Below are positions 16,623-25,481 of a stretch of 64,000 nt of DNA, piece by piece. The number at the start of each line of letters is the position of its first letter. The stretch's first letter is position 1. Origin of the DNA: Labilibaculum euxinicum (GTDB lineage: Bacteria > Bacteroidota > Bacteroidia > Bacteroidales > Marinifilaceae); assembly GCF_009795715.1 (NCBI RefSeq), contig NZ_WTCR01000016.1:1-64000 (forward strand), in the 5' to 3' direction. The notes under the pieces are model-generated. The model saw nothing but the letters and a program-made list of their open reading frames with translations. It did no database searches and was not told where the DNA came from. The position numbers and the translations under genes were made by a program.

Positions 16623-18623
16623 TTAACCAGGAAACTCTATTTCGAAAGTACTTCCCTTTCCCAATTCGCTTTTGACTTTAATTGTTCCCTTGTGAATTCG
16701 AATTAATTCGGAACAAATACTTAAGCCCAAACCTGTACCCTGTTCTTTGTGCAGACCTTGAGTACTATTTGTTGTTTTTAAATTATCAAACAATCCATCC
16801 ATAATTTCCTGCGACATCCCAGTGCCATTGTCTTTTACTTTAATGTTAACATGAGATTTTGTTCTGGCCGCATCCAATCTAATCAAACCTCCTTCATTTG
16901 TGTATTTAATGGCGTTTGAAATTAAATTATTTAAAATTGTTCGGAGAATATCAGGATCGGCCATAACCTCTTCTTCAATTAAATTATGGAATTCAATCTT
17001 TATCTTATACTGTTGTAGTTTTGATTCAAAAAAACTGTTTAACTCATCAAACAGGCGATCAAATGATATTGGTGTTGGGCAATACGAAATAGCCCCTGTT
17101 TGTGATCTCGACCAATCCAATAGATTGGTTAACAACTTCATTCCTTCCACTGATGATTGATGAATATAATCGGCAAACATCTCCGTATTTTGATAATCAC
17201 CTTCTCTGCTCTCTTCCACCAATAATTCACTAAATCCAATTAAAGAATTAAAAGGATTTTTCAAGTCATGAGAAATTACTGAGAATAATTTATCCTTTGT
17301 CTGATTAATTTCGGCCAACTGAAGGTTCAATTTCCGCTGTGACTGATAGCGCCAATAAAGAACAACAGCAATTATCAACATCAGAATGATAATGATTACT
17401 AAATATGATTCTTGAAATTTTCGGGATTCCAATTCCTGCTCTGTTTCTGATAAAGCTTGCCGAATCATAAATCTATTTTGCATCTCTTCAACAATCTCAA
17501 ACTGCTGAATAGAAAGAATGGAATCATATGTTAATGAAAAATGATTATAACTCTCAATCGCTTTTGATTGATCATCAACAATTTGATAAAGCTCAGCAAA
17601 TGCTTTATGTGTTTTTAAGATTTTGGTATTTAATCCTAATTTATTGGCTATATCTAATGCCTTATGAAGAGCAATTTCTGCTTTATTCCGCTCCTTTTTA
17701 TGAGCATAAATGAAAGCTAAACCAATATAATCATCAACCAAACCAAAATTATGCCTGCGCTCCTGATTTAATTTTAATGCTTTCTGATAATATTCAAATG
17801 CTTTATCGTACTCCTTTTTCAGATAGAATATATTAGCCATTCCAGACAGACAAAACGCAACATATCTTACATTATTTGAACCCAAACTTTTTTGATAAGA
17901 CTGCTGATAATATTTCATTGCAACATCAAGATCTCCTTTTGCTTCGTAAGTCCGTGCAATTTCCAAGGTAACCGACCCCATCCCCAATTCATTTCCTAAC
18001 TCCTTCCACAATAATTTTGCCTTTTCAAAATATTCCAATGCCAAATCAAAATCTTTCTTCTCACGATGTACCAGACCCATATTCACGTAGGCATATGATT
18101 TTCCCGCAGAATGATTAAGAATATTGAATATCTGCAATGAATATTCGGAAAATTTTAAGGCCAACGGTATATTTCCAGTTAAAAAATATAAATCCCCTAA
18201 ATTGTTATACGAATAAGCCAGCTGCACTGAGTCTTTTTGCTGCAGACTATACTCCAAAGCCCGATGTAAGTATGGAATTGATTCTTTCGTTTTGTATAAG
18301 TAGTGCAATTGAACGACTCCAATAAACCCATAGAGTCTTGGCAATTCTTTTTTTATATCATATTGAATAGCTAATTGCAAAGCCTGCTGCCCAAGAATAA
18401 TGGCAGAATCAGAATTAATTTCCCGTAAACTCCAGCATCTATCTCCCAGCAATTTTACCCTTTTCGTAATTTCTACCTCCGAGAAAAGTTCAGAAACAGT
18501 TTTTCCTCCCGACAGGGCAAACGTGACTGTGGTAGCAAATATAAATATGATAAAAATAAGAAAGCGCCGGAATCGTATCATCAAGTGTCCAATTAAGAAA
18601 ACTAAATATAAAACAAATTCCAT
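16623..18623 (-). CDS. TPR-containing membrane sensor histidine kinase
   Basis: Sensor kinase with an extracytoplasmic tetratricopeptide domain. An N-terminal hydrophobic segment (FRRFLIFIIFIFATTVTFA) is followed by roughly six TPR units (about residues 85-385, e.g. SYAYVNMGLVHREKKDFDLALEYFEKA), a membrane helix (about 408-426), the HisKA box FSVISHDLKNPFNSLIGFSE with the phospho-accepting His, and the ATPase lobe with NLISNAIKYT, DNGTGM and GTGLGLSI. No receiver domain is attached. The Met at residue 15 may be the true start, since it opens the signal segment. The partner regulator is unknown; the lone receiver at 29692 is one candidate only. Confidence 0.9.
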   Translation of the reverse strand: MEFVLYLVFLIGHLMIRFRRFLIFIIFIFATTVTFALSGGKTVSELFSEVEITKRVKLLGDRCWSLREINSDSAIILGQQALQLAIQYDIKKELPRLYGFIGVVQLHYLYKTKESIPYLHRALEYSLQQKDSVQLAYSYNNLGDLYFLTGNIPLALKFSEYSLQIFNILNHSAGKSYAYVNMGLVHREKKDFDLALEYFEKAKLLWKELGNELGMGSVTLEIARTYEAKGDLDVAMKYYQQSYQKSLGSNNVRYVAFCLSGMANIFYLKKEYDKAFEYYQKALKLNQERRHNFGLVDDYIGLAFIYAHKKERNKAEIALHKALDIANKLGLNTKILKTHKAFAELYQIVDDQSKAIESYNHFSLTYDSILSIQQFEIVEEMQNRFMIRQALSETEQELESRKFQESYLVIIIILMLIIAVVLYWRYQSQRKLNLQLAEINQTKDKLFSVISHDLKNPFNSLIGFSELLVEESREGDYQNTEMFADYIHQSSVEGMKLLTNLLDWSRSQTGAISYCPTPISFDRLFDELNSFFESKLQQYKIKIEFHNLIEEEVMADPDILRTILNNLISNAIKYTNEGGLIRLDAARTKSHVNIKVKDNGTGMSQEIMDGLFDNLKTTNSTQGLHKEQGTGLGLSICSELIRIHKGTIKVKSELGKGSTFEIEFPG

Positions 18624-18693
18624 GGAGAAAATTGATTTACCAAAATTATGAATAACCTTTTTGAGTAAGGATATTTATATGGATGTAGAACAA

Positions 18694-18906
18694 CTAAAAT
18701 AGTTGAGAACCTACAATAATTAACACAATTGCAATCACAATCAGATACGCATATGGATTTGCAAAATTAAAAGTCCACCCCAACATCGGATTGTATTTTG
18801 GAACAATTAATCGTGGATCTTTTCGGTTGCAATAAAATGGTCCATGCCAATTTCCCAGATTCTTACTCATTGAATCCAGTAAATGTTGATCAAGTTTTCT
18901 TCTCAT
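18694..18906 (-). CDS. DUF5808-like small membrane protein
   Basis: A 70-residue protein of unknown function. The core NWHGPFYCNRKDPRLIVPKY followed by GWTFNFANPYAY matches the pattern of DUF5808 (a tyrosine/asparagine-rich stretch before a membrane helix), as I remember it. One C-terminal helix (LIVIAIVLIIVGSQLF) should anchor it. It stands between the kinase gene and the terminator of the Hdr-like operon and seems to be its own unit. Confidence 0.65.
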   Translation of the reverse strand: MRRKLDQHLLDSMSKNLGNWHGPFYCNRKDPRLIVPKYNPMLGWTFNFANPYAYLIVIAIVLIIVGSQLF

Positions 18907-18966
18907 GATTAAATATTTTTATTTCTTGATTTAACCTTTCGTAAAGATAAATAAAACAAATACCAA

Positions 18967-19005
18967 CAAAAAAATGGCCTCAAATCAGAAAACTAATTTG
19001 AGGCC
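18967..19005 (-). terminator. Rho-independent terminator of the Hdr/Qmo-like operon
   Basis: Stem GGCCTCAAAT / ATTTGAGGCC (18976-18985 with 18996-19005) with a 10-nt loop, followed on the minus strand by CCATTTTTTTTGT. It lies about 150 bp after the last gene of the operon (qmoC-like). Confidence 0.85.
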
Positions 19006-19153
19006 GCAATATTCTTTCGAACTTGAAATTCTTTAGCAAGACTTTTAAATTAATTCCCGTCATTTAAAAAGTAAAGTGAATGAAAAGCAGATCCAAGGAC
19101 ACTTTACTTAGCCAACAGTCATTAATTATATTGCCCTGTTAAAACAATTTTAA

Positions 19154-20209
19154 TTAAGATATCGAAAGGCTTTTTAATTTCTCAAAATACATAGCAAACG
19201 AACGATATAAAAAATGTGTCCACTTCCCAAATGGCACTATAATAATGGCCCACTGTACAAGAACTGTTAAATGAATTAAATACATCCAAATATTAGTCTC
19301 CAAAATATCTAAATCGATAAATAAACGGACAACAAAAGCGCTCAATCCCATTAGAAATAGCCAGATTACAAAAAACCAGTCGCTTGGATGTGAATTTTTA
19401 CTCACCTGCGTTTTTTTGCTCAGGCGTCCAATCATGAAAATAAATGTTACTGAAAAAATAACTGCACTTTCGAGATAACCCAAAACCAGAATGAAACTGC
19501 TGTCGGTTGCAAACCAATCCAAAAACACTGTTGTGAAAAGCAATGATAAATAACCAATTACAAGGATTAAGTGCTGAAACCAACGGGTTTGACTATCATC
19601 ACAACCCAATGTTCTTTTTTGGGTAAACATATGAACAATCAGTTCGCTATATGATTTTAAATAAGCAGAGAATGACACATTCACCTTTGGTTTTCGGATT
19701 ACCATATTCCACATACGAATAAGATTCGGAAGTAAAATCAGTAGAAAAACACTACCAATTGCCGACATCTCAAAATAATGACCGTAATGCAATAATAATT
19801 CAGGTTCAAAATTAAGACTTGATGCAAACCAAATTACTCCTACTGCCAACAAAACAAATGCAATAACAGATGTACTTAGAGATTTATACAGCATCCCTGA
19901 AAGCCCTGTCCAATCATATTTTGAAGTCAGGTATCTGCGAAGTGACATCATTAATTCACCTGGCTCTGCTTCACGTGGGCACGTTGCACTGCAATCACCA
20001 CAATAATAGCACAACCAAGGTTCCAATGAAGTTTGAATTTCATTTTCCAAACCAAGTACACTATATCTTACCATTTTCCGTGGAAACGAGTTGTCTTCGT
20101 CTGACAAAGAGCAAACAGCTGTACAATTCCCGCAATTATAACATGCGTTTGTATCAAAAGCGCCATAGCTTTGCAACTCAGTTGTGAATTTAGGATTTAT
20201 CCTTGCCAT
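19154..20209 (-). CDS. QmoC/HdrC-like iron-sulfur and membrane subunit
   Basis: Predicted membrane anchor that exchanges electrons between quinone and the cytoplasmic HdrA-like subunits. Residues 1 to about 90 hold two 4Fe-4S sites, CYNCGNCTAVC and CYYCGDCSATCP (each C-x2-C-x2-C-x3-C). The rest of the 351 residues has about five membrane helices resembling the cytochrome-b-type module of QmoC/HdrE, with several histidines (VHMF, HLILV, LIHLTVL) that could bind haem. Length is close to QmoC (about 380). It overlaps the upstream winged-helix gene by 20 bp. Whether it carries haem is not shown by sequence. Confidence 0.8.
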   Translation of the reverse strand: MARINPKFTTELQSYGAFDTNACYNCGNCTAVCSLSDEDNSFPRKMVRYSVLGLENEIQTSLEPWLCYYCGDCSATCPREAEPGELMMSLRRYLTSKYDWTGLSGMLYKSLSTSVIAFVLLAVGVIWFASSLNFEPELLLHYGHYFEMSAIGSVFLLILLPNLIRMWNMVIRKPKVNVSFSAYLKSYSELIVHMFTQKRTLGCDDSQTRWFQHLILVIGYLSLLFTTVFLDWFATDSSFILVLGYLESAVIFSVTFIFMIGRLSKKTQVSKNSHPSDWFFVIWLFLMGLSAFVVRLFIDLDILETNIWMYLIHLTVLVQWAIIIVPFGKWTHFLYRSFAMYFEKLKSLSIS

Positions 20210-20486
20210 TGTCTTTTATTTTGTAATAAAAATATTCGTCCATATCATCAAGGTCGCCTGTTTCAACAAAACCGTATTTCATCAAGCTCATCAACTGATA
20301 CAACACCTCATCTCCAGGTATATTTAGTGCTTTGGATAGTTGAGGAACGGTTTTATCCCCTTCTTTCAAAGCATCCATCAGTATTTTTTTTGTTTTTGTA
20401 AAATATTTAAGGTTCTCCATAACCTCTTTGGCTACAGGGTTCTTTTCTTTCCGATATTTTGCGGTTTTACCTTTTTCAACTTCCAT
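20190..20486 (-). CDS. Winged-helix protein embedded in the Hdr/Qmo-like operon
   Basis: A 98-residue cytoplasmic protein with a basic start and an HTH/winged-helix core: KKILMDALKEGDKTVPQLSKALNIPGDEVLYQLMSLMKYGFVE. This is the arrangement of ArsR/MarR-like or DnaD-type wHTH domains. It sits between the large HdrA-like gene (10 bp away) and the qmoC-like gene (20-bp overlap), so its level must follow that of the complex. It has no cysteine, which argues against an Fe-S sensor. It could be an operon autoregulator or a structural adaptor; no DNA site was found. Confidence 0.7.
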   Translation of the reverse strand: MEVEKGKTAKYRKEKNPVAKEVMENLKYFTKTKKILMDALKEGDKTVPQLSKALNIPGDEVLYQLMSLMKYGFVETGDLDDMDEYFYYKIKDNGKDKS

Positions 20487-20496
20487 ATTAATAGTT

Positions 20497-22461
20497 TTAA
20501 TCGGTTGATACTAAAGCGTCAATCATACTTTCAATTTGATTGTCAGTATATCCAATCAATTCAATTGCATTGGACGGACAAACAGGCATACACATTCCAC
20601 ACCCTTTACAAACAGATTCATTTACAGCTGCAACCAGCTTACCATTAACATCTGTTTTTGTTAAAGCACTAAATGGACATGCATCATCACATTTACCACA
20701 CCACCCGCAGTTATCCACATCAATTTTGGCAATAGTAGGTGATAGAGAAAGTTCTCCCGAAGCAATTAATGAAAAAGACTTGGTTGCAGCAGCCAAAGAT
20801 GAATTCATTGATTCCATAATATTCTTTGGCCCTTGAGAAGCACCAGCAATGGTTACACCATCAATTACTGTTTCAACTGGTCGCAGCTTCATGTGAATTT
20901 CATTAAAGAAATTATCTCTTCCCCTGGGAATTTTCAGAAGACTGCCAATTGAATTGTCCTGGCGGGGTACCATACCAGTTACCAAAACCACCAAATCAGC
21001 TTCCACTTCCAAAGTTTTATCGGCAGTTAAAATATCGTTAATAGTAACAATAGTCTTGTCACCTTCCTTAGACACAACCGGTGGATGATCTTCAAATGAC
21101 TGCAAATAAATATCCCCCAAACGAGAAGATTCATCGTATAAAACTTCCTGTTTCCCATAGGTTCTAATTCCTCTGTTAAAATGGAAATTATACAGATCTT
21201 TGTATTTCTTTTTAGCAGTGATTGCTGCATGTATGGTAGCTGTGCAGCAATACCTTGAGCAATATTTATTATCCCCGTCAACCTGACGACTGCCTACACA
21301 ATAGATATAGGCGACATTCTTAACCTCTTTTCCTTTATAAACAAGCTTATCATCGCAATAATGAACCAAACGTTTAAATTGAGGAAGAGTAACAACATTA
21401 TCAATCGTTTTATAACCAAATTCGTCATTTTTTGGCTCGTATGGATCAAAACCTGTTGCAAGAAGTACAGAACCAACTTTAATATTTAGAAATTCATCCT
21501 TCTGACTAAAATCAACATTTTCGCAAACTTTTTCACACTCTCCACAGCGGGTACAATTCTCTATGTCGATTACCGGAAGTTGAGGATATTCACCGGGAAA
21601 ATTGTGATAGATAGCCTTACGTGTAGTAATATTAAAGTTAAATTTATCGGGAACAACTACAGGACAAACTTCAATGGCTTTCCCTAAATTACCCTCGTTG
21701 CAATCCAATTTCATATGACGAGGAGCAATTTTCACCTTCAATGAGATATTTCCAACACTCCCGCTATTCTCAATAATTTCAGCTCCTGTAAACAATGTAA
21801 TATTTTTGTGATTCATTGCTTTGTCATAAAGACGGGTAATTAACTCCTTACCGGTTTCTTTTGACACAAACAAATCATCCCATTGAGCAACTCTACCCCC
21901 TACAAAAAATTCACGTTCTATTAAATATACCTGAGCTCCTGATTCGGCTAATTGGATTGCTGAACGAAGCCCTGCAATACCGGCACCAACAACAGCTACA
22001 GCATTAGTCGCAGCTACCCTAAATGGTTCAAGGGCATTCGACCTCTTCACTTTTGCAACAGCCGCTTTTACAATCTGAATTGCTTTTTCGGTTGCCCCAA
22101 CTTTATCATCAGAATGAGCCCAGGAAGCTTGTTCTCTGATATTTGCATGAATGTAATTGTATTTATTCAACCCGGCTCTTTCAGCAACAGCGCTAAATGT
22201 AAGTAAATGTAATGTGGGAGAACAAGAAGCAACAACGGCACCATCCAATTGCTTTTCTGCAATATCTGTAACCATATCCTTCTGGTTGGAATCTGCACAG
22301 GCAAACATAGTTGTTTTCGATAAAAATACGCTTTCATCCTTCTCAATCTCGGCCCGAACCTTTTCCACGTCAACGTAATCTGAAATATTCCCTCCGCAAT
22401 GACATACGTAAACACCTATTTTCTTTTTCATATGATTATAATTTGCTTTGTTAATTGCCAT
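20497..22461 (-). CDS. HdrA/QmoB-like FAD and iron-sulfur electron-transfer subunit
   Basis: Large flavoprotein of the HdrA family. The N-terminal block KIGVYVCHCGGNISDYVD is the HdrA thioredoxin-reductase-associated start; an FAD Rossmann motif follows (VAVVGAGIAGLRSAIQLAESG), then a 4Fe-4S site CTRCGECEKVC, a cysteine-rich YCSRYCC segment, and a C-terminal two-cluster ferredoxin module CGWCGKCDDACP and CKGCGMCMPVCP. The 654 residues resemble HdrA or QmoB without the MvhD-like C-terminal domain, which is a separate gene here. A start at the internal Met (22431, MKKKIGVYVCHC) is possible. It likely pairs with the 433-residue paralogue upstream. Confidence 0.88.
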   Translation of the reverse strand: MAINKANYNHMKKKIGVYVCHCGGNISDYVDVEKVRAEIEKDESVFLSKTTMFACADSNQKDMVTDIAEKQLDGAVVASCSPTLHLLTFSAVAERAGLNKYNYIHANIREQASWAHSDDKVGATEKAIQIVKAAVAKVKRSNALEPFRVAATNAVAVVGAGIAGLRSAIQLAESGAQVYLIEREFFVGGRVAQWDDLFVSKETGKELITRLYDKAMNHKNITLFTGAEIIENSGSVGNISLKVKIAPRHMKLDCNEGNLGKAIEVCPVVVPDKFNFNITTRKAIYHNFPGEYPQLPVIDIENCTRCGECEKVCENVDFSQKDEFLNIKVGSVLLATGFDPYEPKNDEFGYKTIDNVVTLPQFKRLVHYCDDKLVYKGKEVKNVAYIYCVGSRQVDGDNKYCSRYCCTATIHAAITAKKKYKDLYNFHFNRGIRTYGKQEVLYDESSRLGDIYLQSFEDHPPVVSKEGDKTIVTINDILTADKTLEVEADLVVLVTGMVPRQDNSIGSLLKIPRGRDNFFNEIHMKLRPVETVIDGVTIAGASQGPKNIMESMNSSLAAATKSFSLIASGELSLSPTIAKIDVDNCGWCGKCDDACPFSALTKTDVNGKLVAAVNESVCKGCGMCMPVCPSNAIELIGYTDNQIESMIDALVSTD

Positions 22462-22525
22462 ATGGAACTTTCCATGCTGGAATAATCATCCTCCTGTATG
22501 TCAAAATATCCTTGGCATGGACGTT

Positions 22526-23827
22526 TCATAACGATGCCCTCCTTAAATAGCTTGTAGTTTCTGCAGAAGCAGCACCTGCTGACAATATTGAATCAGGAAT
22601 ATCCATTGGACCCGTAGCTGTACCCGCAACAAATACGCCATCAATGCTGGTTTCAGCTGGACTGGCCAGAATATCATTTTGATTGATAAATCCATAATCA
22701 TCTAATCGTAACGATTCACCTTGGAAAGAATCAGAAATTTCAGAATTAGACATCACACCTACTGAAAGTACAACCATATCGTGTTCTGCTTCCTTCACCT
22801 TACCTTCTTCAATATCTTCGTATCTTAGAATTAAGTTTCCGTTTTCCTTCTCAGTGATATTACCAATTTTACCTTTAATAAATTCTACTCCCATGTCTTT
22901 GGACTGATCGTAAAACTCATTAAAACCTTTTCCAAATGCTCTGATATGCAAGTAATAAATGGTCACATCAGCCATTGGCAGCGATCCCATTAACAATTGA
23001 CCTTGCTTTATGGAATACATACAACATACCTGGGAACAAATTGGGTTACCTACCGATTTATCGCGTGAACCTGTACACAGTACATATGCGATATTATCCG
23101 GCATTTTTCCATCTCCAGGTCTCAGAATGGTATTAAAGGGTCTGGTTGGAGCGAGTTGTCTTTCCATTTGCATGGAAGTAATTACATTTTTATATTTTCC
23201 GTAACCGTAACGTGGAATTTTAAGAGGATCAAACAAGTTAAAACCGGTAGCCACAACTACAGCTTTGGTTTTAACAATAAAGTCATTGTCTGTTTGTGTA
23301 AAATCAATACATCCTGTCGGGCACACTCTTTCACATGCTCCGCACAAAGTGCAATTTATGATATCGATAGCTGCAGCACGAGGACTCGCAATACTAAATG
23401 GAATAAAGGCAGCTTTACGCCCCACCAAACCTTGTTGATATTCGTCTATTACACTAACCGGACATGCTTTCTCACACAATTGACATGCTGTACAGTCCTC
23501 GATATTTACGTATCTTGGTTTTTGATGCACATGAGCCTCAAAATTATGTTCTCCAATCTTATCAATCTTCTTAGCCTCAGCACTAAACATGATCGTAATA
23601 TTGGGATGTCTGGATATTTCAGATACTTTAGGAGTAGTGATACAAGCCGCACAATCCAGAGTTGGGAATACCTTGCTAAGTGCAATCATCTTTCCTCCCA
23701 GAGATAAGTCTTTCTCAACCACCAAAACCTTATAATTAAGATTTGCGAGATTCAGAGCCGCTTCTCCGCCAGAAATACCACCGCCTACAACAAGAACATC
23801 ATATTCTAATATTTTCTTTTCCGACAT
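22526..23827 (-). CDS. HdrA/QmoA-like FAD and iron-sulfur protein
   Basis: Second, shorter HdrA-family flavoprotein (433 residues; QmoA is of similar length). FAD site VLVVGGGISGGEAALNLAN, then SKVFPTLDCAACITTPK with the C-x2-C typical of the family, two 4Fe-4S sites CTACQLCEKACP and CTLCGACERVCP, and a SKxxGNPxCSQVCCMYSIKQ stretch. The C-terminal GVFVAGTATGPMDIPDSI matches the FAD-capping end. It starts 5 bp after the mvhD-like gene. With the larger paralogue and the qmoC-like subunit it gives a Qmo-like set, although aprAB and sat are absent here. Confidence 0.88.
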   Translation of the reverse strand: MSEKKILEYDVLVVGGGISGGEAALNLANLNYKVLVVEKDLSLGGKMIALSKVFPTLDCAACITTPKVSEISRHPNITIMFSAEAKKIDKIGEHNFEAHVHQKPRYVNIEDCTACQLCEKACPVSVIDEYQQGLVGRKAAFIPFSIASPRAAAIDIINCTLCGACERVCPTGCIDFTQTDNDFIVKTKAVVVATGFNLFDPLKIPRYGYGKYKNVITSMQMERQLAPTRPFNTILRPGDGKMPDNIAYVLCTGSRDKSVGNPICSQVCCMYSIKQGQLLMGSLPMADVTIYYLHIRAFGKGFNEFYDQSKDMGVEFIKGKIGNITEKENGNLILRYEDIEEGKVKEAEHDMVVLSVGVMSNSEISDSFQGESLRLDDYGFINQNDILASPAETSIDGVFVAGTATGPMDIPDSILSAGAASAETTSYLRRASL

Positions 23828-23832
23828 TCTGC

Positions 23833-24240
23833 TTAATTTGAAGAATTCATTAAATAATTAGTAAAACTCTTTACATGTTTTACGAATGGCTCACTGCACA
23901 CAGAACATATGGCCGCCATTTTAAGACGAGCTGGATCCATTCCTTTTTGCTTTAAAAGTTCTTGAGTTGCACCTACAAGCTGACCGGTTTTATCGACACA
24001 AGATTCACCATATGGACAGTCGGTTCCATCAGCAGCTATAAATACACCATCAAACCCTTGCTCAAGGGCATGTAAAATCCACTTTGATTTGATTCCACTT
24101 GAGCAAGGAACTGTGATGGTATAGACAGTAGGCGGATAATGTAATTTCAATAAGCCCGCCATATCAATGGCCGGATCAGAGATTTTTTCTGTTGAAAAAA
24201 CCAAAATCTTCGGGCTTTTATTTACTTTTTCCGCTCCCAT
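23833..24240 (-). CDS. MvhD/FlpD-like hydrogenase iron-sulfur (delta) subunit
   Basis: Small 2Fe-2S adaptor that hands electrons to HdrA-type proteins. In 135 residues it has the family pattern VPCSSGIKSKWILHALEQGFDGV, then ADGTDCPYGESC and a C-terminal CSVCSEPF. These four or more cysteines match MvhD, where they bind one cluster. In QmoB this module is fused at the C-terminus; here it is separate and comes before both HdrA-like genes. Spacing is 2 bp from tusA and 5 bp to the next gene. Confidence 0.87.
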   Translation of the reverse strand: MGAEKVNKSPKILVFSTEKISDPAIDMAGLLKLHYPPTVYTITVPCSSGIKSKWILHALEQGFDGVFIAADGTDCPYGESCVDKTGQLVGATQELLKQKGMDPARLKMAAICSVCSEPFVKHVKSFTNYLMNSSN

Positions 24241-24242
24241 CC

Positions 24243-24491
24243 TTATTTTTTTAGATAAATTTTATAAAATCCTGATTCTTCCAGTGTTCCTAAACATTCG
24301 AACCCTTTTTTGTTACACCATTTTGGAATATCATTTCTTGTACCTTCATCGGCAGAAAGAATCTCCATAATTTGACCTTTATCAATAGTTCCAATTGCTT
24401 TTTTAGCTGCTAATAGTGGTCCGGGACATGAAGTTCCACGTGCATCTACAGATGTATCTGCTTTTATTTCCAATAATTCTTCTTGTGTCAT
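24243..24491 (-). CDS. TusA-family sulfurtransferase
   Basis: Sulfur carrier of 82 residues. The single catalytic cysteine lies in the CPGP motif (DARGTSCPGPLLAAKKAI), which takes sulfane sulfur as a persulfide. The fold-typical ILSADEGTRNDIPKWC follows. It sits directly between a DsrE2-like gene and the mvhD-like gene, so it most likely passes persulfide sulfur within this operon rather than serving tRNA thiolation. The substrate (thiosulfate, polysulfide or organic persulfide) cannot be told from sequence. Confidence 0.9.
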   Translation of the reverse strand: MTQEELLEIKADTSVDARGTSCPGPLLAAKKAIGTIDKGQIMEILSADEGTRNDIPKWCNKKGFECLGTLEESGFYKIYLKK

Positions 24492-24524
24492 GATCTTAAA
24501 TTTTAATAATTAAAAAAATTCTCT

Positions 24525-25091
24525 TTATATAAATAACTGTGATGTGCTCTCACCCATATCTCCGGCAAATGTTACAGCACCTGCAAAACGCATATTTGGA
24601 TAATCAATCAATTCTTCTTTTTTTATTCCCATCAAATCCATCGACATCTCGCAAATAGTAATTTCAATACCAAAGTCACCAGCTTGTTTAAACATTTCTT
24701 CCAAAGAAAGAACACCATGCTTTTTCATAATCGATTTGATCATTCGTGGTCCCATTCCGCACATATTCATATTCGATAATTTCAATTTCTCCTTTCCTTT
24801 AGGAAGCATAACGCCAAACATTTTAGAAATAAAATTCTTTCCCGAAACTGTTTTTTTAGGATCACGTAAAGCGGCAAGGGCCCAAAATGAAAAGAATAAT
24901 TTCACTTCTGTATCCATTGCAGCAGCTCCGAGAGAAATAACCATAGCAGCCAAAATTTTATCAAAATCACCTGATACAACCGCGATTGATAATTGATCTT
25001 GATTCATACCTTCCAGCATGGAAACCTTTGCAGTAAGGGTGTCAATTTGTTTTTGAAAATCAACAGCCTGAATTTCTGTTACTTGTTGCAT
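24525..25091 (-). CDS. DsrE/F/H-like sulfur-carrier protein (DsrE2 type)
   Basis: Predicted persulfide-handling protein of 188 residues and first gene of the operon. The core (LSIAVVSGDFDKILAAMVISLGAAAMDTEVKLFFSFWAL) is the DsrE-like Rossmann-type fold of the DsrE2/YeiE-like group, with an insert KLSNMNMCGMGPRMI and a later ITICEMSMDLMGIK carrying conserved cysteines, the second in the position where DsrE2 proteins bear the reactive Cys. An N-terminal coiled-coil-like stretch precedes the domain. Starts 33 bp before tusA. Confidence 0.85.
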   Translation of the reverse strand: MQQVTEIQAVDFQKQIDTLTAKVSMLEGMNQDQLSIAVVSGDFDKILAAMVISLGAAAMDTEVKLFFSFWALAALRDPKKTVSGKNFISKMFGVMLPKGKEKLKLSNMNMCGMGPRMIKSIMKKHGVLSLEEMFKQAGDFGIEITICEMSMDLMGIKKEELIDYPNMRFAGAVTFAGDMGESTSQLFI

Positions 25092-25481
25092 TTTAGTTTT
25101 GAATTATATTAATAAACTTATATCTGAGTTTTGAGCAAATGTTTGGTCTTGACTTTTTCTGCACACCAATTATCAAATCACACATATCCAAAACAATTGC
25201 CCCACCAAGAAGAACAGTTCTGACAATCAATTTTTAATTTGTCATTTGATTTTCAATACGTGTTGATTGCAAATATATATAGAGGAAAAATGCCTTCTGG
25301 TTTTTAAGGCGTGATGTGAAATATATTTTAGTGTGATTCATATCACATTATAGAAATATTTATATATTTACATCTGGTTTTATTACTATAACATAGTAAA
25401 AACATATTTAATACACATATTTGACTCAAAATCAGAACAATTAATAAATAATTATTTCTTTAATCCTGATAAGAATAATTT
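25092..25481. other. Divergent promoter region between Hdr/Qmo-like operon and crp/fnr gene
   Basis: About 390 bp, very AT-rich, containing the Crp-type palindrome at 25332-25347 and no credible frame. It must hold both divergent promoters. Confidence 0.7.
25332..25347. promoter_or_regulatory. Crp/Fnr-type operator
   Basis: TGTGATTCATATCACA is a perfect match to the TGTGA-N6-TCACA half-site layout. It lies 135 bp upstream of the crp/fnr start and 241 bp upstream of the dsrE2-like start. The neighbouring regulator is the natural candidate to bind it, as autoregulator and operon regulator; this is inference. Confidence 0.65.

Noticed and set aside
19154-25091. Methanogen-type heterodisulfide reductase
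   Set aside because: No HdrB with CCG domains is present; the membrane subunit and TusA/DsrE2 neighbours fit a Qmo-like complex.
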